64,000 nt of DNA from Flavobacterium xanthum (lineage in GTDB: Bacteria > Bacteroidota > Bacteroidia > Flavobacteriales > Flavobacteriaceae). A model generated the notes under the pieces. That model did not search any database and was not told the DNA's origin. It saw nothing but the letters and a program-made list of their open reading frames with translations. The stretch is from contig NZ_FRBU01000001.1 in NCBI RefSeq assembly GCF_900142695.1, forward strand, positions 181,681 through 245,680, read 5' to 3'. This document shows positions 42,347-51,179 of the stretch, piece after piece (positions within the stretch are counted from its first letter, which is position 1; the number at the start of each line of letters is the position of its first letter). A program made the position numbers and the translations under genes.

Positions 42347-43429
42347 ATGAAAATTAAAAACCTACTATCAGTCGCTGCGATCGCAATGGTTGTTTTATTT
42401 ACGAGTTGTTCAAATGACGAGAGTACCCAATCTACTCCTGCACCGGTGCCTACTGTAGCTTTAACTAGTCCGCTAAATAGTGATACAAATGTTGCCAGAA
42501 ATAAAGTTGTTTCTGTAAACTTTAGTGTCCAAATGGATGCTTCCTCCATTAATACTACCACGTTTACATTAAAACAAGCAGGAAATCCAGTATTAGGAAC
42601 AGTTTCGTATTCAGGTACAACTGCACAGTTTGTTCCTTTAACGGTACTTTCAGCGAACACACTTTACACCGCTACATTAACTACGGGAGTAAAAAGTGCA
42701 GAAGGAGTAGCTATTAGTGCAAATAAGCAATGGAACTTTACGACTACCGCTAATGTGACTGCTGGCTTAAAAGCCGTTAGTCTTGGTTCAGCAGGGAATT
42801 ATGTAATTCTTGCAAAGACTACAATTACTAATGTACCCACGTCTGTGATTACAGGTGACCTAGGGTTAAGTCCTGCAGCTACATCATATATCACAGGATT
42901 TTCCTTGACAGATTTTACAGGTCATGCAAAGGCTGCTCAAGTTACAGGAAAAGTATTTGCTGCTGACATGGTTTCTCCAACATCAACAAATCTTACCACA
43001 GCGGTTGAAAATATGATTACAGCTTACAATGATGCGGCCGGACGTCCATCTCCTAATTTTCTTGAATTGGGTGCAGGGAACATTGGTGGAAAAACATTGA
43101 CTTCAGGACTTTATAAATGGACTAGTGCTGTAACAGTACCATCTAATATTACCATTTCAGGATCTGCAGATGATGTTTGGATTTTCCAGATTTCAGGTGA
43201 TCTAGCAATGAGTGCCGCAACAAGAGTGATTTTACAAGGAGGAGCCAAAGCCTCAAACATTTTCTGGCAAGTAGCGGGTCAAGCCTCTTTTGGGACTGCT
43301 TCTCATTTTGAAGGTATTATCTTGTCAAAGACAGGAGTGACTTTTAGAACAGGAGCATCTTTTAATGGAAGAGCCTTAGCACAAACTGCCGTAATTCTTG
43401 ATGGAAACACAGTGGTACAACCGCAATAA
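42347..43429 (+). CDS. Ice-binding (DUF3494) lipoprotein with Ig-like domain
   Basis: A 360-residue lipoprotein with lipobox FTSC and SNDEST. Residues about 35-135 are a Big_5 Ig-like domain (SPLNSDTNVARNKVVSVNFS, then ANKQWNFTT). Residues about 140-355 are a DUF3494 domain: LGSAGNYVILAKTTITNVPT, VITGDLGLSPAATSYITGF, TSGLYKWTSAVTVPSNITI, DVWIFQISGDLAM, ASNIFWQVAGQASFGT and LAQTAVILDGNTV. This right-handed beta-helix is the fold of the ice-binding proteins of polar Flavobacteria and Colwellia. It should bind ice at the cell surface. Ice binding itself is inferred, as many DUF3494 proteins have not been tested. Confidence 0.9.
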   Translation: MKIKNLLSVAAIAMVVLFTSCSNDESTQSTPAPVPTVALTSPLNSDTNVARNKVVSVNFSVQMDASSINTTTFTLKQAGNPVLGTVSYSGTTAQFVPLTVLSANTLYTATLTTGVKSAEGVAISANKQWNFTTTANVTAGLKAVSLGSAGNYVILAKTTITNVPTSVITGDLGLSPAATSYITGFSLTDFTGHAKAAQVTGKVFAADMVSPTSTNLTTAVENMITAYNDAAGRPSPNFLELGAGNIGGKTLTSGLYKWTSAVTVPSNITISGSADDVWIFQISGDLAMSAATRVILQGGAKASNIFWQVAGQASFGTASHFEGIILSKTGVTFRTGASFNGRALAQTAVILDGNTVVQPQ

Positions 43430-43450
43430 ATTATAGTAAAAAATAATGTT

Positions 43451-43485
43451 AAAAAGAGGTGTTCCTGTGGAGCACCTCTTTTTAT
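43451..43485 (+). terminator. Intrinsic terminator after the ice-binding gene
   Basis: AAAGAGGTG and CACCTCTTT pair, with TTCCTGTGGAG between, followed by T-rich sequence. Confidence 0.82.
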
Positions 43486-43658
43486 TTTTAGTTACCTCTC
43501 GAGGTGTAGTTTGCGGCTCTTTGAAGATGTCTCCAAAATAGCTTAGTTTGTTTCTTGACATACATACTAATGTTCAATTATAAGCTAAACATCGTGAAAG
43601 TAGTCGTTTAGTTTAGATGCCTCTTTATGTTTTTTGATTGGGAGATTCTACAGGCATG

Positions 43659-43758
43659 CGTGAGGATACTCTTATCGGCTGAGGGATCAAGTTTTGCAGT
43701 TGCTGTTGGGAAGCCCAACGATAAGAAAAATGCACAGAGGAACGTGTAATCCCTCACG
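43659..43758 (+). ncRNA. Candidate structured RNA (nested three-stem fold)
   Basis: The stretch is richer in G+C than its flanks. Three nested stems can be drawn: CGTGAGG (43659) with CCTCACG (43752), CTTATC (43671) with GATAAG (43720), and GTTGGG (43705) with CCCAAC (43714) around a three-base loop. Two unpaired sections (43677-43704 and 43726-43751) could fold further. No open frame covers it. It resembles a stable small RNA or a leader element upstream of tgt, 216 bases before its start. The strand shown is a choice; the complement folds equally. Confidence 0.5.
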
Positions 43759-43933
43759 ACGAACACTTCCACATTATTTTAGGGCGATTAATTGTCACTT
43801 ATAAATTTAGATTTGACCCTAATAATCCCTTGTAGATACAGGAAAGTTTTGTGTTGCAACCACCTTTTAATAGGAAATTCTAAATCTTAATTTATTTTTG
43901 TAATTATCTAATTTTCAAATTGTCGAATTAACC

Positions 43934-43973
43934 TATCTTTGCGCTCCCGAATGGTCGGGAGTAAAACGTTACT
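43934..43973 (+). promoter_or_regulatory. Promoter box and leader hairpin before tgt
   Basis: TATCTTTG at 43934-43941 fits the -7 consensus. It is followed by CTCCCGAATGGTCGGGAG, an inverted repeat CTCCCGA/TCGGGAG in the short leader, 16 bases before the start codon. The hairpin may affect translation or message stability. Confidence 0.5.
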
Positions 43974-45104
43974 ATGAAGTTTGATTTATTAAAAAAAGAT
44001 CCGCTGTCTAAAGCAAGAGCGGGAAGCATAACTACTGATCACGGGGTAATTGAAACCCCAATTTTTATGCCTGTAGGTACTGTAGCCTCCGTAAAAGGGG
44101 TGCATCAACGGGAATTGAAAGAAGATATAAACCCGGATATTATCTTGGGAAACACGTACCATTTATACTTGCGCCCGCAAACGGAAATCTTGGAGAAAGC
44201 GGGTGGATTGCATAAATTCATGAATTGGGACCGTAATATTTTGACGGATTCTGGCGGATACCAGGTGTATTCCCTTTCGGCCAACCGAAAAATTAAGGAA
44301 GAAGGCGTGAAGTTTAAATCGCATATCGACGGTTCATACCACTTTTTCACACCAGAGAATGTGATGGAAATTCAACGCACCATTGGCGCTGATATTATCA
44401 TGGCTTTTGATGAGTGTACCCCATATCCTTGTGATTACCGTTATGCGCAACGCTCGATGCACATGACACACCGCTGGCTAGACCGCTGTGTCAATCATTT
44501 GGAAAAAGTACCAACTAAATACGGTTACAATCAAGCTTTTTTTCCAATTGTACAAGGAAGCTGTTACAAAGATTTACGTCAGCAATCCGCGGAGTATATT
44601 GCGAATTCGAACCAGGTAGGAAACGCCATTGGTGGACTTTCAGTGGGAGAGCCAGCAGAGGAAATGTATGCAATGACCGAAGTAGTGTGTGAAATTTTAC
44701 CTGAAGACAAGCCCCGTTACTTAATGGGCGTGGGAACTCCAATTAATATTCTAGAAAATATTGCCTTGGGAATCGACATGTTTGACTGTGTAATGCCGAC
44801 GCGAAATGCCAGAAATGGAATGTTGTTTACCGCAAATGGGACGATAAACATTAAAAATAAAAAATGGGCTGATGATTTTTCGCCTATTGACGAAATGGCC
44901 ATCACTTATGTGGATACAGAGTATACTAAAGCTTATTTAAGACACCTTTTTGCAGCCAATGAATATTTGGGAAAACAAATTGCTACAATCCATAATCTTG
45001 GTTTTTATATGTGGTTGGTTCGTGAAGCCAGAAAACATATCTTAGCCGGGGATTTTAGAACTTGGAAAGAGATGATGGTGAAAAATATGAGCCAAAGATT
45101 GTAA
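43974..45104 (+). CDS. tgt: Queuine tRNA-ribosyltransferase (tRNA-guanine transglycosylase)
   Basis: A 376-residue enzyme that exchanges guanine-34 in tRNAs with GUN anticodons for preQ1. Catalytic parts are visible: ILTDSGGYQVYSLS with the general base Asp near 95, GADIIMAFDECTPYPCD (Asp near 145) and LMGVGTPINILENIALGIDMFDCVMPTRNARNG with the nucleophilic Asp near 265. The usual zinc cluster CxCxxC...H is altered: the region reads SPIDEMAITYVDTEYTKAYLRHL, with no cysteines, although the following TIHNLG histidine remains. Such a form seems usual in Bacteroidota. It heads an apparent run of genes with LptG-type and EamA proteins. Confidence 0.95.
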   Translation: MKFDLLKKDPLSKARAGSITTDHGVIETPIFMPVGTVASVKGVHQRELKEDINPDIILGNTYHLYLRPQTEILEKAGGLHKFMNWDRNILTDSGGYQVYSLSANRKIKEEGVKFKSHIDGSYHFFTPENVMEIQRTIGADIIMAFDECTPYPCDYRYAQRSMHMTHRWLDRCVNHLEKVPTKYGYNQAFFPIVQGSCYKDLRQQSAEYIANSNQVGNAIGGLSVGEPAEEMYAMTEVVCEILPEDKPRYLMGVGTPINILENIALGIDMFDCVMPTRNARNGMLFTANGTINIKNKKWADDFSPIDEMAITYVDTEYTKAYLRHLFAANEYLGKQIATIHNLGFYMWLVREARKHILAGDFRTWKEMMVKNMSQRL

Positions 45105-45247
45105 GTGAATAGTTAAAAGTAATTAGTAAATAGTTAAAATGATTAATTACATAGGAGAGATTTTGTTGCTCGTAATCTAATAATCACTTCACTATATAAC
45201 CATTTGCTAAAGAGACTATTCACTAAGGACTACTAACTAATCACTAA
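45103..45247. repeat. Inverted words in the tgt-lptG spacer
   Basis: AGTGAATAGTTAAAAGTAATTAGTAAATAGTT-like words (split: AGTGAATAGT at 45105) on the left face ACTATTCACT and ACTAACTAATCACTA on the right, so the spacer can fold back on itself. This type of low-complexity inverted spacer recurs in the riboswitch arm at 1650-1720. Confidence 0.5.
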
Positions 45248-45252
45248 AAAAT

Positions 45253-46341
45253 ATGCTAACAATAATAGATAAATACATCCTAAAAAGATATTTAGCCACG
45301 TTTGCCGTGATGTTGTTGTTGTTTATACCTATTGGAATTGTTGTTGACGTATCCGAGAAGATCAACAAAATGCTGGAAAATAAAGTTCCGTTTTTAGAGA
45401 TTGCACTCTATTATTACAACTTTACAGTTTATTTTGCAAATTCTCTTTTTCCTATATTTTTATTTTTATCAGTCATCTGGTTTACATCTAAACTGGCAAA
45501 TGATACAGAGATTATTGCTATCTTAAGTTCGGGAATTTCATTCACCCGCTTCTTGAGACCCTACATTATTGGTGCTTCAATTGTTTCTGTCTTTGTCTTG
45601 TTAATGGGTTTTTTCGTTGTTCCTGCAGCCAGTGAAGGTTTCAACAACTTTAGATATACCTATTTAAAAGGTGGTGGAAAGGAAGCTATGCGTGGTGATA
45701 ATACGGATGTGTACCGCCAAATTAGTGATGATGAATTTATTTATGTAAATAGTTTTAACACCGAATCGAAAACGGCTTTTAATTTTTCATTGGAAAAGTT
45801 TAAAGACCAAAAGTTAGTCCATAAAATTACTGCCTCAAGAATAAAATATAACATAAAGGACAGCACCTACACGATGTATGATTATACTAAAAGGACAGTA
45901 GGTGAATTGAATGATAAAATTGAAAAATTACCACAAAAAGACGCCGTTTTTACTTTTGATTTAGAGGATTTAACACCTGTTGTTTACATTGCGGAAACGT
46001 TAAGTTTGGGGAAATTGAATGCATTTATCGAAAAAGAAAAAGAACGAGGCTCGTCTAATATAAATGTATATCTCGTGGTTTTGTATAAGAAATACAGTGT
46101 TCCAGTATCGGCATTTATCCTTACTATTATTGCTGTTGCCGTATCTTCGATGAAAAGAAGAGGAGGAATGGGAACGAATCTCGCCATAGGAATTGCGCTT
46201 GCTTTTGCCTTTGTCTTTTTTGATAAGATCTTTGGAGTTTTAGCCGAAAAATCCAGTATTCCCCCTATGTTGGCCGTTTGGTTGCCTAACATTGCCTTTG
46301 GGATTCTAGCCATATATTTATTACGAAATGCAAAACGATAA
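45253..46341 (+). CDS. LptF/LptG-family permease (YjgP/YjgQ)
   Basis: A 362-residue inner-membrane protein of the lipopolysaccharide export family. Its start LTIIDKYILKRYLATFAVML is the conserved N-terminal motif; transmembrane segments lie near 15-35, 60-80, 100-120 and, after a periplasmic domain (about 125-270), near 280-360 (PVSAFILTIIAVAVSS; IAFGILAIYLL). LptF and LptG form the permease that lifts LPS off the inner membrane with LptB ATPase. Whether this one is LptF or LptG is not determined. It overlaps the next gene by 14 bases. Confidence 0.9.
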   Translation: MLTIIDKYILKRYLATFAVMLLLFIPIGIVVDVSEKINKMLENKVPFLEIALYYYNFTVYFANSLFPIFLFLSVIWFTSKLANDTEIIAILSSGISFTRFLRPYIIGASIVSVFVLLMGFFVVPAASEGFNNFRYTYLKGGGKEAMRGDNTDVYRQISDDEFIYVNSFNTESKTAFNFSLEKFKDQKLVHKITASRIKYNIKDSTYTMYDYTKRTVGELNDKIEKLPQKDAVFTFDLEDLTPVVYIAETLSLGKLNAFIEKEKERGSSNINVYLVVLYKKYSVPVSAFILTIIAVAVSSMKRRGGMGTNLAIGIALAFAFVFFDKIFGVLAEKSSIPPMLAVWLPNIAFGILAIYLLRNAKR

Positions 46342-47239
46342 TTTAAAAAGTTATTTAAACCTCCATTTAATTGTTTTTATTTGGGGTTTTACGGCCATTT
46401 TAGGTGCCTTAATAAGCATCACCGCAGACGCTTTAGTTTGGTATCGCATGTTTTTTGCTGGTATTTTTCTAGCTTTGTTTTTGATCTTCAAGAAAAAATC
46501 ATTTAAAATTCCGTTAAAATCTTTCTTGAAATTAATTTTTGTGGGCTTGCTTATTGCGCTGCATTGGATCTTATTTTTCAAAGCCATTCATGTATCTAAC
46601 GTGTCCATTACACTTTCTGTTTTTTCACTGGGCGCTTTTTTTGCTTCTATTTTAGAACCGATTTTTTATGGTCGAAAAGTGCTCTGGTACGAAGTGTTCT
46701 TTGGATTGATTATCATCGCAGGTTTGGCCTTGATTATGAAAGTCGAAATAAATTATTTGGACGGAATGATATATGCTTTGGCGTCCATCATATTAGGCGT
46801 TTTATTTACTTTGATGAACGGAAAACTGATCGCTGATCATGATCCTTCTGTGATTTCCTTCTATGAATTTTTGGCTGGCGTGGGCTTCATTACAATTTAC
46901 TTTTTATTCGAAGGTAAGTTTACTGCAGACTTTTTTATTTTGACAACTAACAATTGGATTCTAATTTTGGTGTTGGCTTCAATTTGTACCGCTTATGCCT
47001 TCACGGCCTCGGTAAAAGTAATGCAGAAATTGACCCCGTATACTGTGATGTTAACCACTAATTTGGAACCTGTTTACGGCATTGTTTTAGCCTATTTCAT
47101 CCTAGGGGGAAAAGAGAAAATGAGTTTCGAGTTTTACATTGGAGCACTAATTATAGTGCTTACCGTAATCCTAAATGGTGTAATTAAACACTATCAGAAG
47201 AGTAAAACGAAAGAAGATACTCCAACTTTGTCAAAGTGA
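46328..47239 (+). CDS. EamA-type (DMT superfamily) transporter
   Basis: A 303-residue protein with about ten hydrophobic helices in two EamA halves (LNLHLIVFIWGFTAILGAL; ALASIILGVLFTLMNG, and TPYTVMLTTNLEPVYGIVLAY). The GVGFI/ILGGK segments are typical. EamA proteins export metabolites or drugs; the substrate is not known. Its start lies in the end of the LptF/G-type gene (14-base overlap), so the two are cotranslated, a pairing common in Flavobacteria. Confidence 0.88.
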   Translation: MQNDNLKSYLNLHLIVFIWGFTAILGALISITADALVWYRMFFAGIFLALFLIFKKKSFKIPLKSFLKLIFVGLLIALHWILFFKAIHVSNVSITLSVFSLGAFFASILEPIFYGRKVLWYEVFFGLIIIAGLALIMKVEINYLDGMIYALASIILGVLFTLMNGKLIADHDPSVISFYEFLAGVGFITIYFLFEGKFTADFFILTTNNWILILVLASICTAYAFTASVKVMQKLTPYTVMLTTNLEPVYGIVLAYFILGGKEKMSFEFYIGALIIVLTVILNGVIKHYQKSKTKEDTPTLSK

Positions 47240-47288
47240 ATTTTTACACATAAATAGAATATTTACCTTTTCGAACGATTTAAAATTT

Positions 47289-47296
47289 TATATTTG
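47289..47296 (+). promoter_or_regulatory. -7 promoter box before accA
   Basis: TATATTTG fits TAnnTTTG and lies 34 bases upstream of the accA start. No clear -33 TTG is seen. Confidence 0.4.
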
Positions 47297-47330
47297 TGAT
47301 TCGAAATAAAAACAAAAACGCAAAAATCCT

Positions 47331-48284
47331 ATGGAATATTTAGATTTTGAGCTTCCAATAAAAGAACTAGAAGAGCAGTTAGACAAATGTCTTATTATTG
47401 GTCAGGAATCAGATGTTGATGTAACGAATACTTGCAAGCAAATCAACAAAAAACTAGAAGAGACTAAAAGAAATATTTATAAAAACTTGACTGCTTGGCA
47501 GCGTGTTCAACTTTCCAGACATCCAAGTCGTCCGTATACAATGGATCACGTTCGCGCTCTGTGCGGGGATACTTTTTTGGAACTTTTTGGAGACAGAGGT
47601 TTTAAAGATGACAAAGCCATGATAGGTGGTTTAGGAAAAATTGATGGACAATCGTTTATGATTGTGGGGCAACAAAAGGGATTTAATACTAAAACGCGTC
47701 AGTTCCGTAATTTTGGTATGGCCAATCCAGAAGGATATAGAAAAGCGTTGCGATTGATGAAAATGGCAGAGAAATTTGGCATTCCTGTTTTGACTTTGAT
47801 TGACACTCCTGGTGCTTACCCAGGATTAGAAGCCGAAGAGCGCGGACAAGGAGAAGCCATTGCCAGAAACATATTTGAAATGATTCGCTTAAAAGTGCCT
47901 ATTATTACTGTAATTGTTGGTGAAGGAGCTTCTGGAGGTGCATTAGGAATAGGGGTAGGTGACAAAGTATATATGATGGAAAATACTTGGTATTCTGTTA
48001 TATCACCAGAATCATGTTCTTCTATTCTTTGGAAAAGCTGGGAATACAAAGAACAGGCTGCTGAGTCGTTGAAATTGACTTCGGCTGACATGAAAAAACA
48101 AAAATTAGTAGATGATATTATTCCAGAACCTTTAGGAGGAGCTCATTATGATAGAGAAACTGCCTTTAAAACGGTAGAGCAATATATTATGAAAGGATTT
48201 AATGAGCTGAAAGAGTTATCAACAGAACAATTAATTGCCCAAAGAATGGATAAGTACAGTAAAATGGGCGAGTACAAGGAATAA
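47331..48284 (+). CDS. accA: Acetyl-CoA carboxylase carboxyltransferase subunit alpha
   Basis: A 317-residue protein of standard length. It starts with [18 protein letters not shown], includes [41 protein letters not shown] (split here: KGFNTK and [17 protein letters not shown]), [19 protein letters not shown] and [18 protein letters not shown], all conserved in AccA. It pairs with AccD to transfer the carboxyl group from biotin to acetyl-CoA in fatty acid synthesis. It is transcribed alone from a promoter box at 47289 and ends at a strong terminator. Confidence 0.97.
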   Translation: MEYLDFELPIKELEEQLDKCLIIGQESDVDVTNTCKQINKKLEETKRNIYKNLTAWQRVQLSRHPSRPYTMDHVRALCGDTFLELFGDRGFKDDKAMIGGLGKIDGQSFMIVGQQKGFNTKTRQFRNFGMANPEGYRKALRLMKMAEKFGIPVLTLIDTPGAYPGLEAEERGQGEAIARNIFEMIRLKVPIITVIVGEGASGGALGIGVGDKVYMMENTWYSVISPESCSSILWKSWEYKEQAAESLKLTSADMKKQKLVDDIIPEPLGGAHYDRETAFKTVEQYIMKGFNELKELSTEQLIAQRMDKYSKMGEYKE

Positions 48285-48304
48285 ATTTTTATGAAATGAA
48301 ATTT

Positions 48305-48340
48305 AATCCGTCTCGTTGACAAACGAGACGGATTTTTTTT
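48305..48340 (+). terminator. Intrinsic terminator of accA
   Basis: AATCCGTCTCGTT and AACGAGACGGATT pair perfectly over a 3-4 base loop, followed by eight T. Confidence 0.92.
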
Positions 48341-48427
48341 GGTTATAAACAAAAAATAGTTAGTTATGAACAATTATTTGTAACAACTCAAAGACTATCT
48401 TTTTTTAATTTTCGCTACTTTCGCTTT

Positions 48428-49972
48428 ATGGAAAACTTCAGAAATATTAATCCTGTTAAGGTTGATAAAACTACAATAATAAGCCTTGAAAAAGGAAAAT
48501 TGCAACCACAGGTTCTCGATTTAGAGGAGGCTGTGCTGGGTGCCATGATGATTGATAAAAAAGGAGTTGATGATGTAATTGACATTTTACAGCCCGATGC
48601 TTTTTATAAAGAAGCACACAAACATATATTTGAAGCTATTGTTCAGCTGTTTACAGAAACACAGCCTATTGACTTATTAACCGTTTCTGCGCAACTCAAG
48701 AAAAATGCCAAATTAGAATTGGCAGGGGGTGATTTTTACCTCATTCAGCTTACGCAAAAGATATCGTCTTCCGCACATATTGAATTTCACTCTAGAATCA
48801 TTTTACAAAAATTTATTCAACGCAGTTTGATTCGGATTTCAACAGAAATTATTGAAGATTCTTATGACGAAACAACGGATGTTTTTGATTTATTAGACAG
48901 AGCCGAGTCTAAATTATACGAGGTTACACAAGGAAATATCAAACGAAGTTCAGAAACGGCCCAAAGTTTAGTTTTGCAAGCCAAAAAACGAATTGAAGAA
49001 ATCGCTGGACAAGAAGGATTGAGTGGAGTAGCTACCGGATTTGATAAATTAGATAAGATTACTTCTGGTTGGCAACCAAGTGATTTAATTATCATAGCGG
49101 CAAGACCTGCAATGGGTAAAACTGCATTTGTACTTTCTATGGCTAGAAATATGGCTATTGATTTTGGAATGCCCGTTGCTTTATTCTCGCTGGAAATGGC
49201 ATCGGTTCAGTTAATCACCCGTTTGATTTCTTCGGAAACTGGTTTGTCTTCGGAAAAATTGCGTACCGGAAAACTGGAAAAACACGAATGGGAACAATTG
49301 AGTACCAAAGTTAAAAATTTAGAAAAAGCCCCATTGTTTATTGATGATACGCCTTCGTTATCGATTTTTGATTTAAGAGCTAAAGCCAGACGTTTAGTTT
49401 CGCAACACGGAATCCGAATTATCATTGTCGATTATTTACAATTGATGACTGCCGGAGGAAATGGTAAAGGAGGGGGAAATAGAGAGCAGGAGATTTCTAC
49501 AATATCCCGAAACTTAAAGGCATTAGCAAAGGAGTTAAATGTTCCTGTGATTGCCCTATCTCAATTGTCACGTGCGGTTGAAACGCGTGGATCCAGCAAA
49601 AGACCGTTATTATCTGATTTACGTGAATCTGGAGCGATTGAGCAAGATGCGGATATTGTATCTTTCTTATACCGTCCCGAATACTACAAAATTGACGAAT
49701 GGGATGATGATGAAGCATCTCCAACTGCTGGTCAAGCAGAAATAATGATTGCAAAACACCGTAACGGTAGTATTGAAAATGTTCGATTGAAGTTTATTGG
49801 ACATTTAGGAAAGTTTGATAATCTGGAAGATTACAGCGGTGGCTATGATGATTTACCATCCAGTATGAATCAGGATGACAATCCTTTTATAACTAAAAAT
49901 TTACCTTCTGCTAATGATGCTTTTGGAAGTAATTTGAATGACCCAGATGATGACAGCGACGTTCCTTTTTAG
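48428..49972 (+). CDS. dnaB: Replicative DNA helicase DnaB
   Basis: A 514-residue hexameric helicase. The N-terminal domain (about 30-140; LDLEEAVLGAMMIDKKGVDD) binds primase, and the RecA-like domain shows Walker A IIAARPAMGKTAFVLSMA (about 223-240), FSLEMASVQLITRLI, Walker B RIIIVDYLQLM and the arginine-rich RLKFIGHLGKF end. The C-terminal tail (DDDSDVPF) is acidic, like an SSB or clamp-contact tail. It is slightly longer than the E. coli protein. It is a single-gene unit with a terminator. Confidence 0.97.
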   Translation: MENFRNINPVKVDKTTIISLEKGKLQPQVLDLEEAVLGAMMIDKKGVDDVIDILQPDAFYKEAHKHIFEAIVQLFTETQPIDLLTVSAQLKKNAKLELAGGDFYLIQLTQKISSSAHIEFHSRIILQKFIQRSLIRISTEIIEDSYDETTDVFDLLDRAESKLYEVTQGNIKRSSETAQSLVLQAKKRIEEIAGQEGLSGVATGFDKLDKITSGWQPSDLIIIAARPAMGKTAFVLSMARNMAIDFGMPVALFSLEMASVQLITRLISSETGLSSEKLRTGKLEKHEWEQLSTKVKNLEKAPLFIDDTPSLSIFDLRAKARRLVSQHGIRIIIVDYLQLMTAGGNGKGGGNREQEISTISRNLKALAKELNVPVIALSQLSRAVETRGSSKRPLLSDLRESGAIEQDADIVSFLYRPEYYKIDEWDDDEASPTAGQAEIMIAKHRNGSIENVRLKFIGHLGKFDNLEDYSGGYDDLPSSMNQDDNPFITKNLPSANDAFGSNLNDPDDDSDVPF

Positions 49973-50001
49973 AAAGTGATCTCGTTTTAAAATAAAGTAT
50001 T

Positions 50002-50037
50002 AAAAAGCCTAAATTAGTAATCTAGTTTAGGCTTTTT
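50002..50037 (+). terminator. Intrinsic terminator of dnaB
   Basis: AAAAAGCCTAAA and TTTAGGCTTTTT pair with AGATTAC-like loop sequence and end in T. Confidence 0.85.
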
Positions 50038-50140
50038 AATTTTGTAATGTTAGGATGTATTTTGTTAAAACAATAAAAAATAGTAGTTTAGCTGATGATT
50101 TTTTAATTAATAAATAGAGTTAACCAAAACCAAAAAATAG

Positions 50141-50533
50141 ATGTCACTAGAAACTGCTTCTGAAAACCAAAAACAAACAAAAACGGTAAATGCTATTCCA
50201 TTAAAAACGGCACAAAAATGGGCCAAACGTTGGACTAAACGAGAAGGGAATTACAACAAACACCATCATGTGAATGCTTTTTTGATTCCAAAAGTTGATT
50301 TACTGGAAGTATTAGTAGAAGGAGTAGATGCCGTGAGAGCTTATATTGGAGTAGATGATGCAGGCGTTGAAAAATTAATGATTGTAGGAACAAAATTTAA
50401 TCCAGAAACAGGAATTTATGTAGATATGATTACTGTTGGGGTTGGAAATTCAGCAGGAGCCGAAGATGACATTTATGATTTTACAGCTCCATGTCCAACC
50501 GCATGTGATCCTTCTAGTCCTATGATTCAATAA
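50141..50533 (+). CDS. Conserved protein of unknown function (130 aa)
   Basis: A small soluble protein. It has AIPLKTAQKWAKRWTKREGN and NKHHHVNAFLIPKVDLLEVL near the start, then VDAVRAYIGVDDAGVEKLMIVG, a compact alternating pattern, and a terminal PCPTACDPSSP with two cysteines. Proteins of this type are seen across Flavobacteria but I know no function. It is upstream of the membrane protein, histidine kinase and response regulator genes by only 7 bases, so it may be part of that signalling unit. Confidence 0.7.
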   Translation: MSLETASENQKQTKTVNAIPLKTAQKWAKRWTKREGNYNKHHHVNAFLIPKVDLLEVLVEGVDAVRAYIGVDDAGVEKLMIVGTKFNPETGIYVDMITVGVGNSAGAEDDIYDFTAPCPTACDPSSPMIQ

Positions 50534-50540
50534 ATTTTAA

Positions 50541-51179
50541 ATGATAAATCTGTTTATAAATATTGGGTATGTTTTTTTATTAATAAATTTAATATTATTT
50601 ATTAAAGGCTTTTCAATAAGAGGGAAAGCTTTTCGTGTTTTTACGTCTTATTTATTATTTGTTTTCGTAATTCAAATTACATCGGGTGTTTTTTTTTATT
50701 TTGCAATAAATAATCTTTTCCTATCTCATTTTTATTTTGTTGGGCAGTTTGTTTTTTTAAGTTTTTTTTATTTAACAATTATAAAAAATAGTTTTCAAAA
50801 AAGAGTAATAGAAAGAGGATTGGTTTTTGGCTTATGCCTTTTAGGCATTCAATATGGTTATAATCCCAGTGTGTTTTTTAGATTCAATTTGTTTGAAATT
50901 TTTGTCACTTCATTTTTGCTTATCATTTTTGCAACATTTCATTTGTATAATTTATTAGGTAAAAATAAGGAGTTTTATTATGTCAATTTAGGGATTTTGA
51001 TTTACTTGTCAGGAAGTACTGTTTTATTTTTAGTTGGAAATTTAATGACCTCCTTAAGCCCTAAGCTAAATAAAATCCCCTGGATCTTAAACGCAGTTTT
51101 ATATATCGTATATCAAATTTTTATTCTTGTAGAATGGAATAAAAGTTTTTCTAAAAAAGAAATCAATACTGCTCTATGA
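50541..51179 (+). CDS. Polytopic membrane protein of unknown function (212 aa)
   Basis: About six to seven hydrophobic helices fill the protein (for example INIGYVFLLINLILFI; FYFVGQFVFLSFFYL; LFEIFVTSFLLIIFATFHL; LILFLVGNLM-like). There is no large loop or recognised domain. The gene overlaps the histidine kinase start by four bases (ATGA), so translation is coupled. Together with that kinase, which itself has a single helix and almost no sensor domain, it is a good candidate for the signal-receiving partner. This is inference from gene order. Confidence 0.75.
   Translation: MINLFINIGYVFLLINLILFIKGFSIRGKAFRVFTSYLLFVFVIQITSGVFFYFAINNLFLSHFYFVGQFVFLSFFYLTIIKNSFQKRVIERGLVFGLCLLGIQYGYNPSVFFRFNLFEIFVTSFLLIIFATFHLYNLLGKNKEFYYVNLGILIYLSGSTVLFLVGNLMTSLSPKLNKIPWILNAVLYIVYQIFILVEWNKSFSKKEINTAL

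Noticed and set aside
43659..43758. SRP RNA or preQ1 riboswitch upstream of tgt
   Set aside because: The conserved GGAAG/AGCAG core of SRP RNA is absent, and the fold is unlike the small preQ1 aptamers; it also lies before the tgt promoter box.
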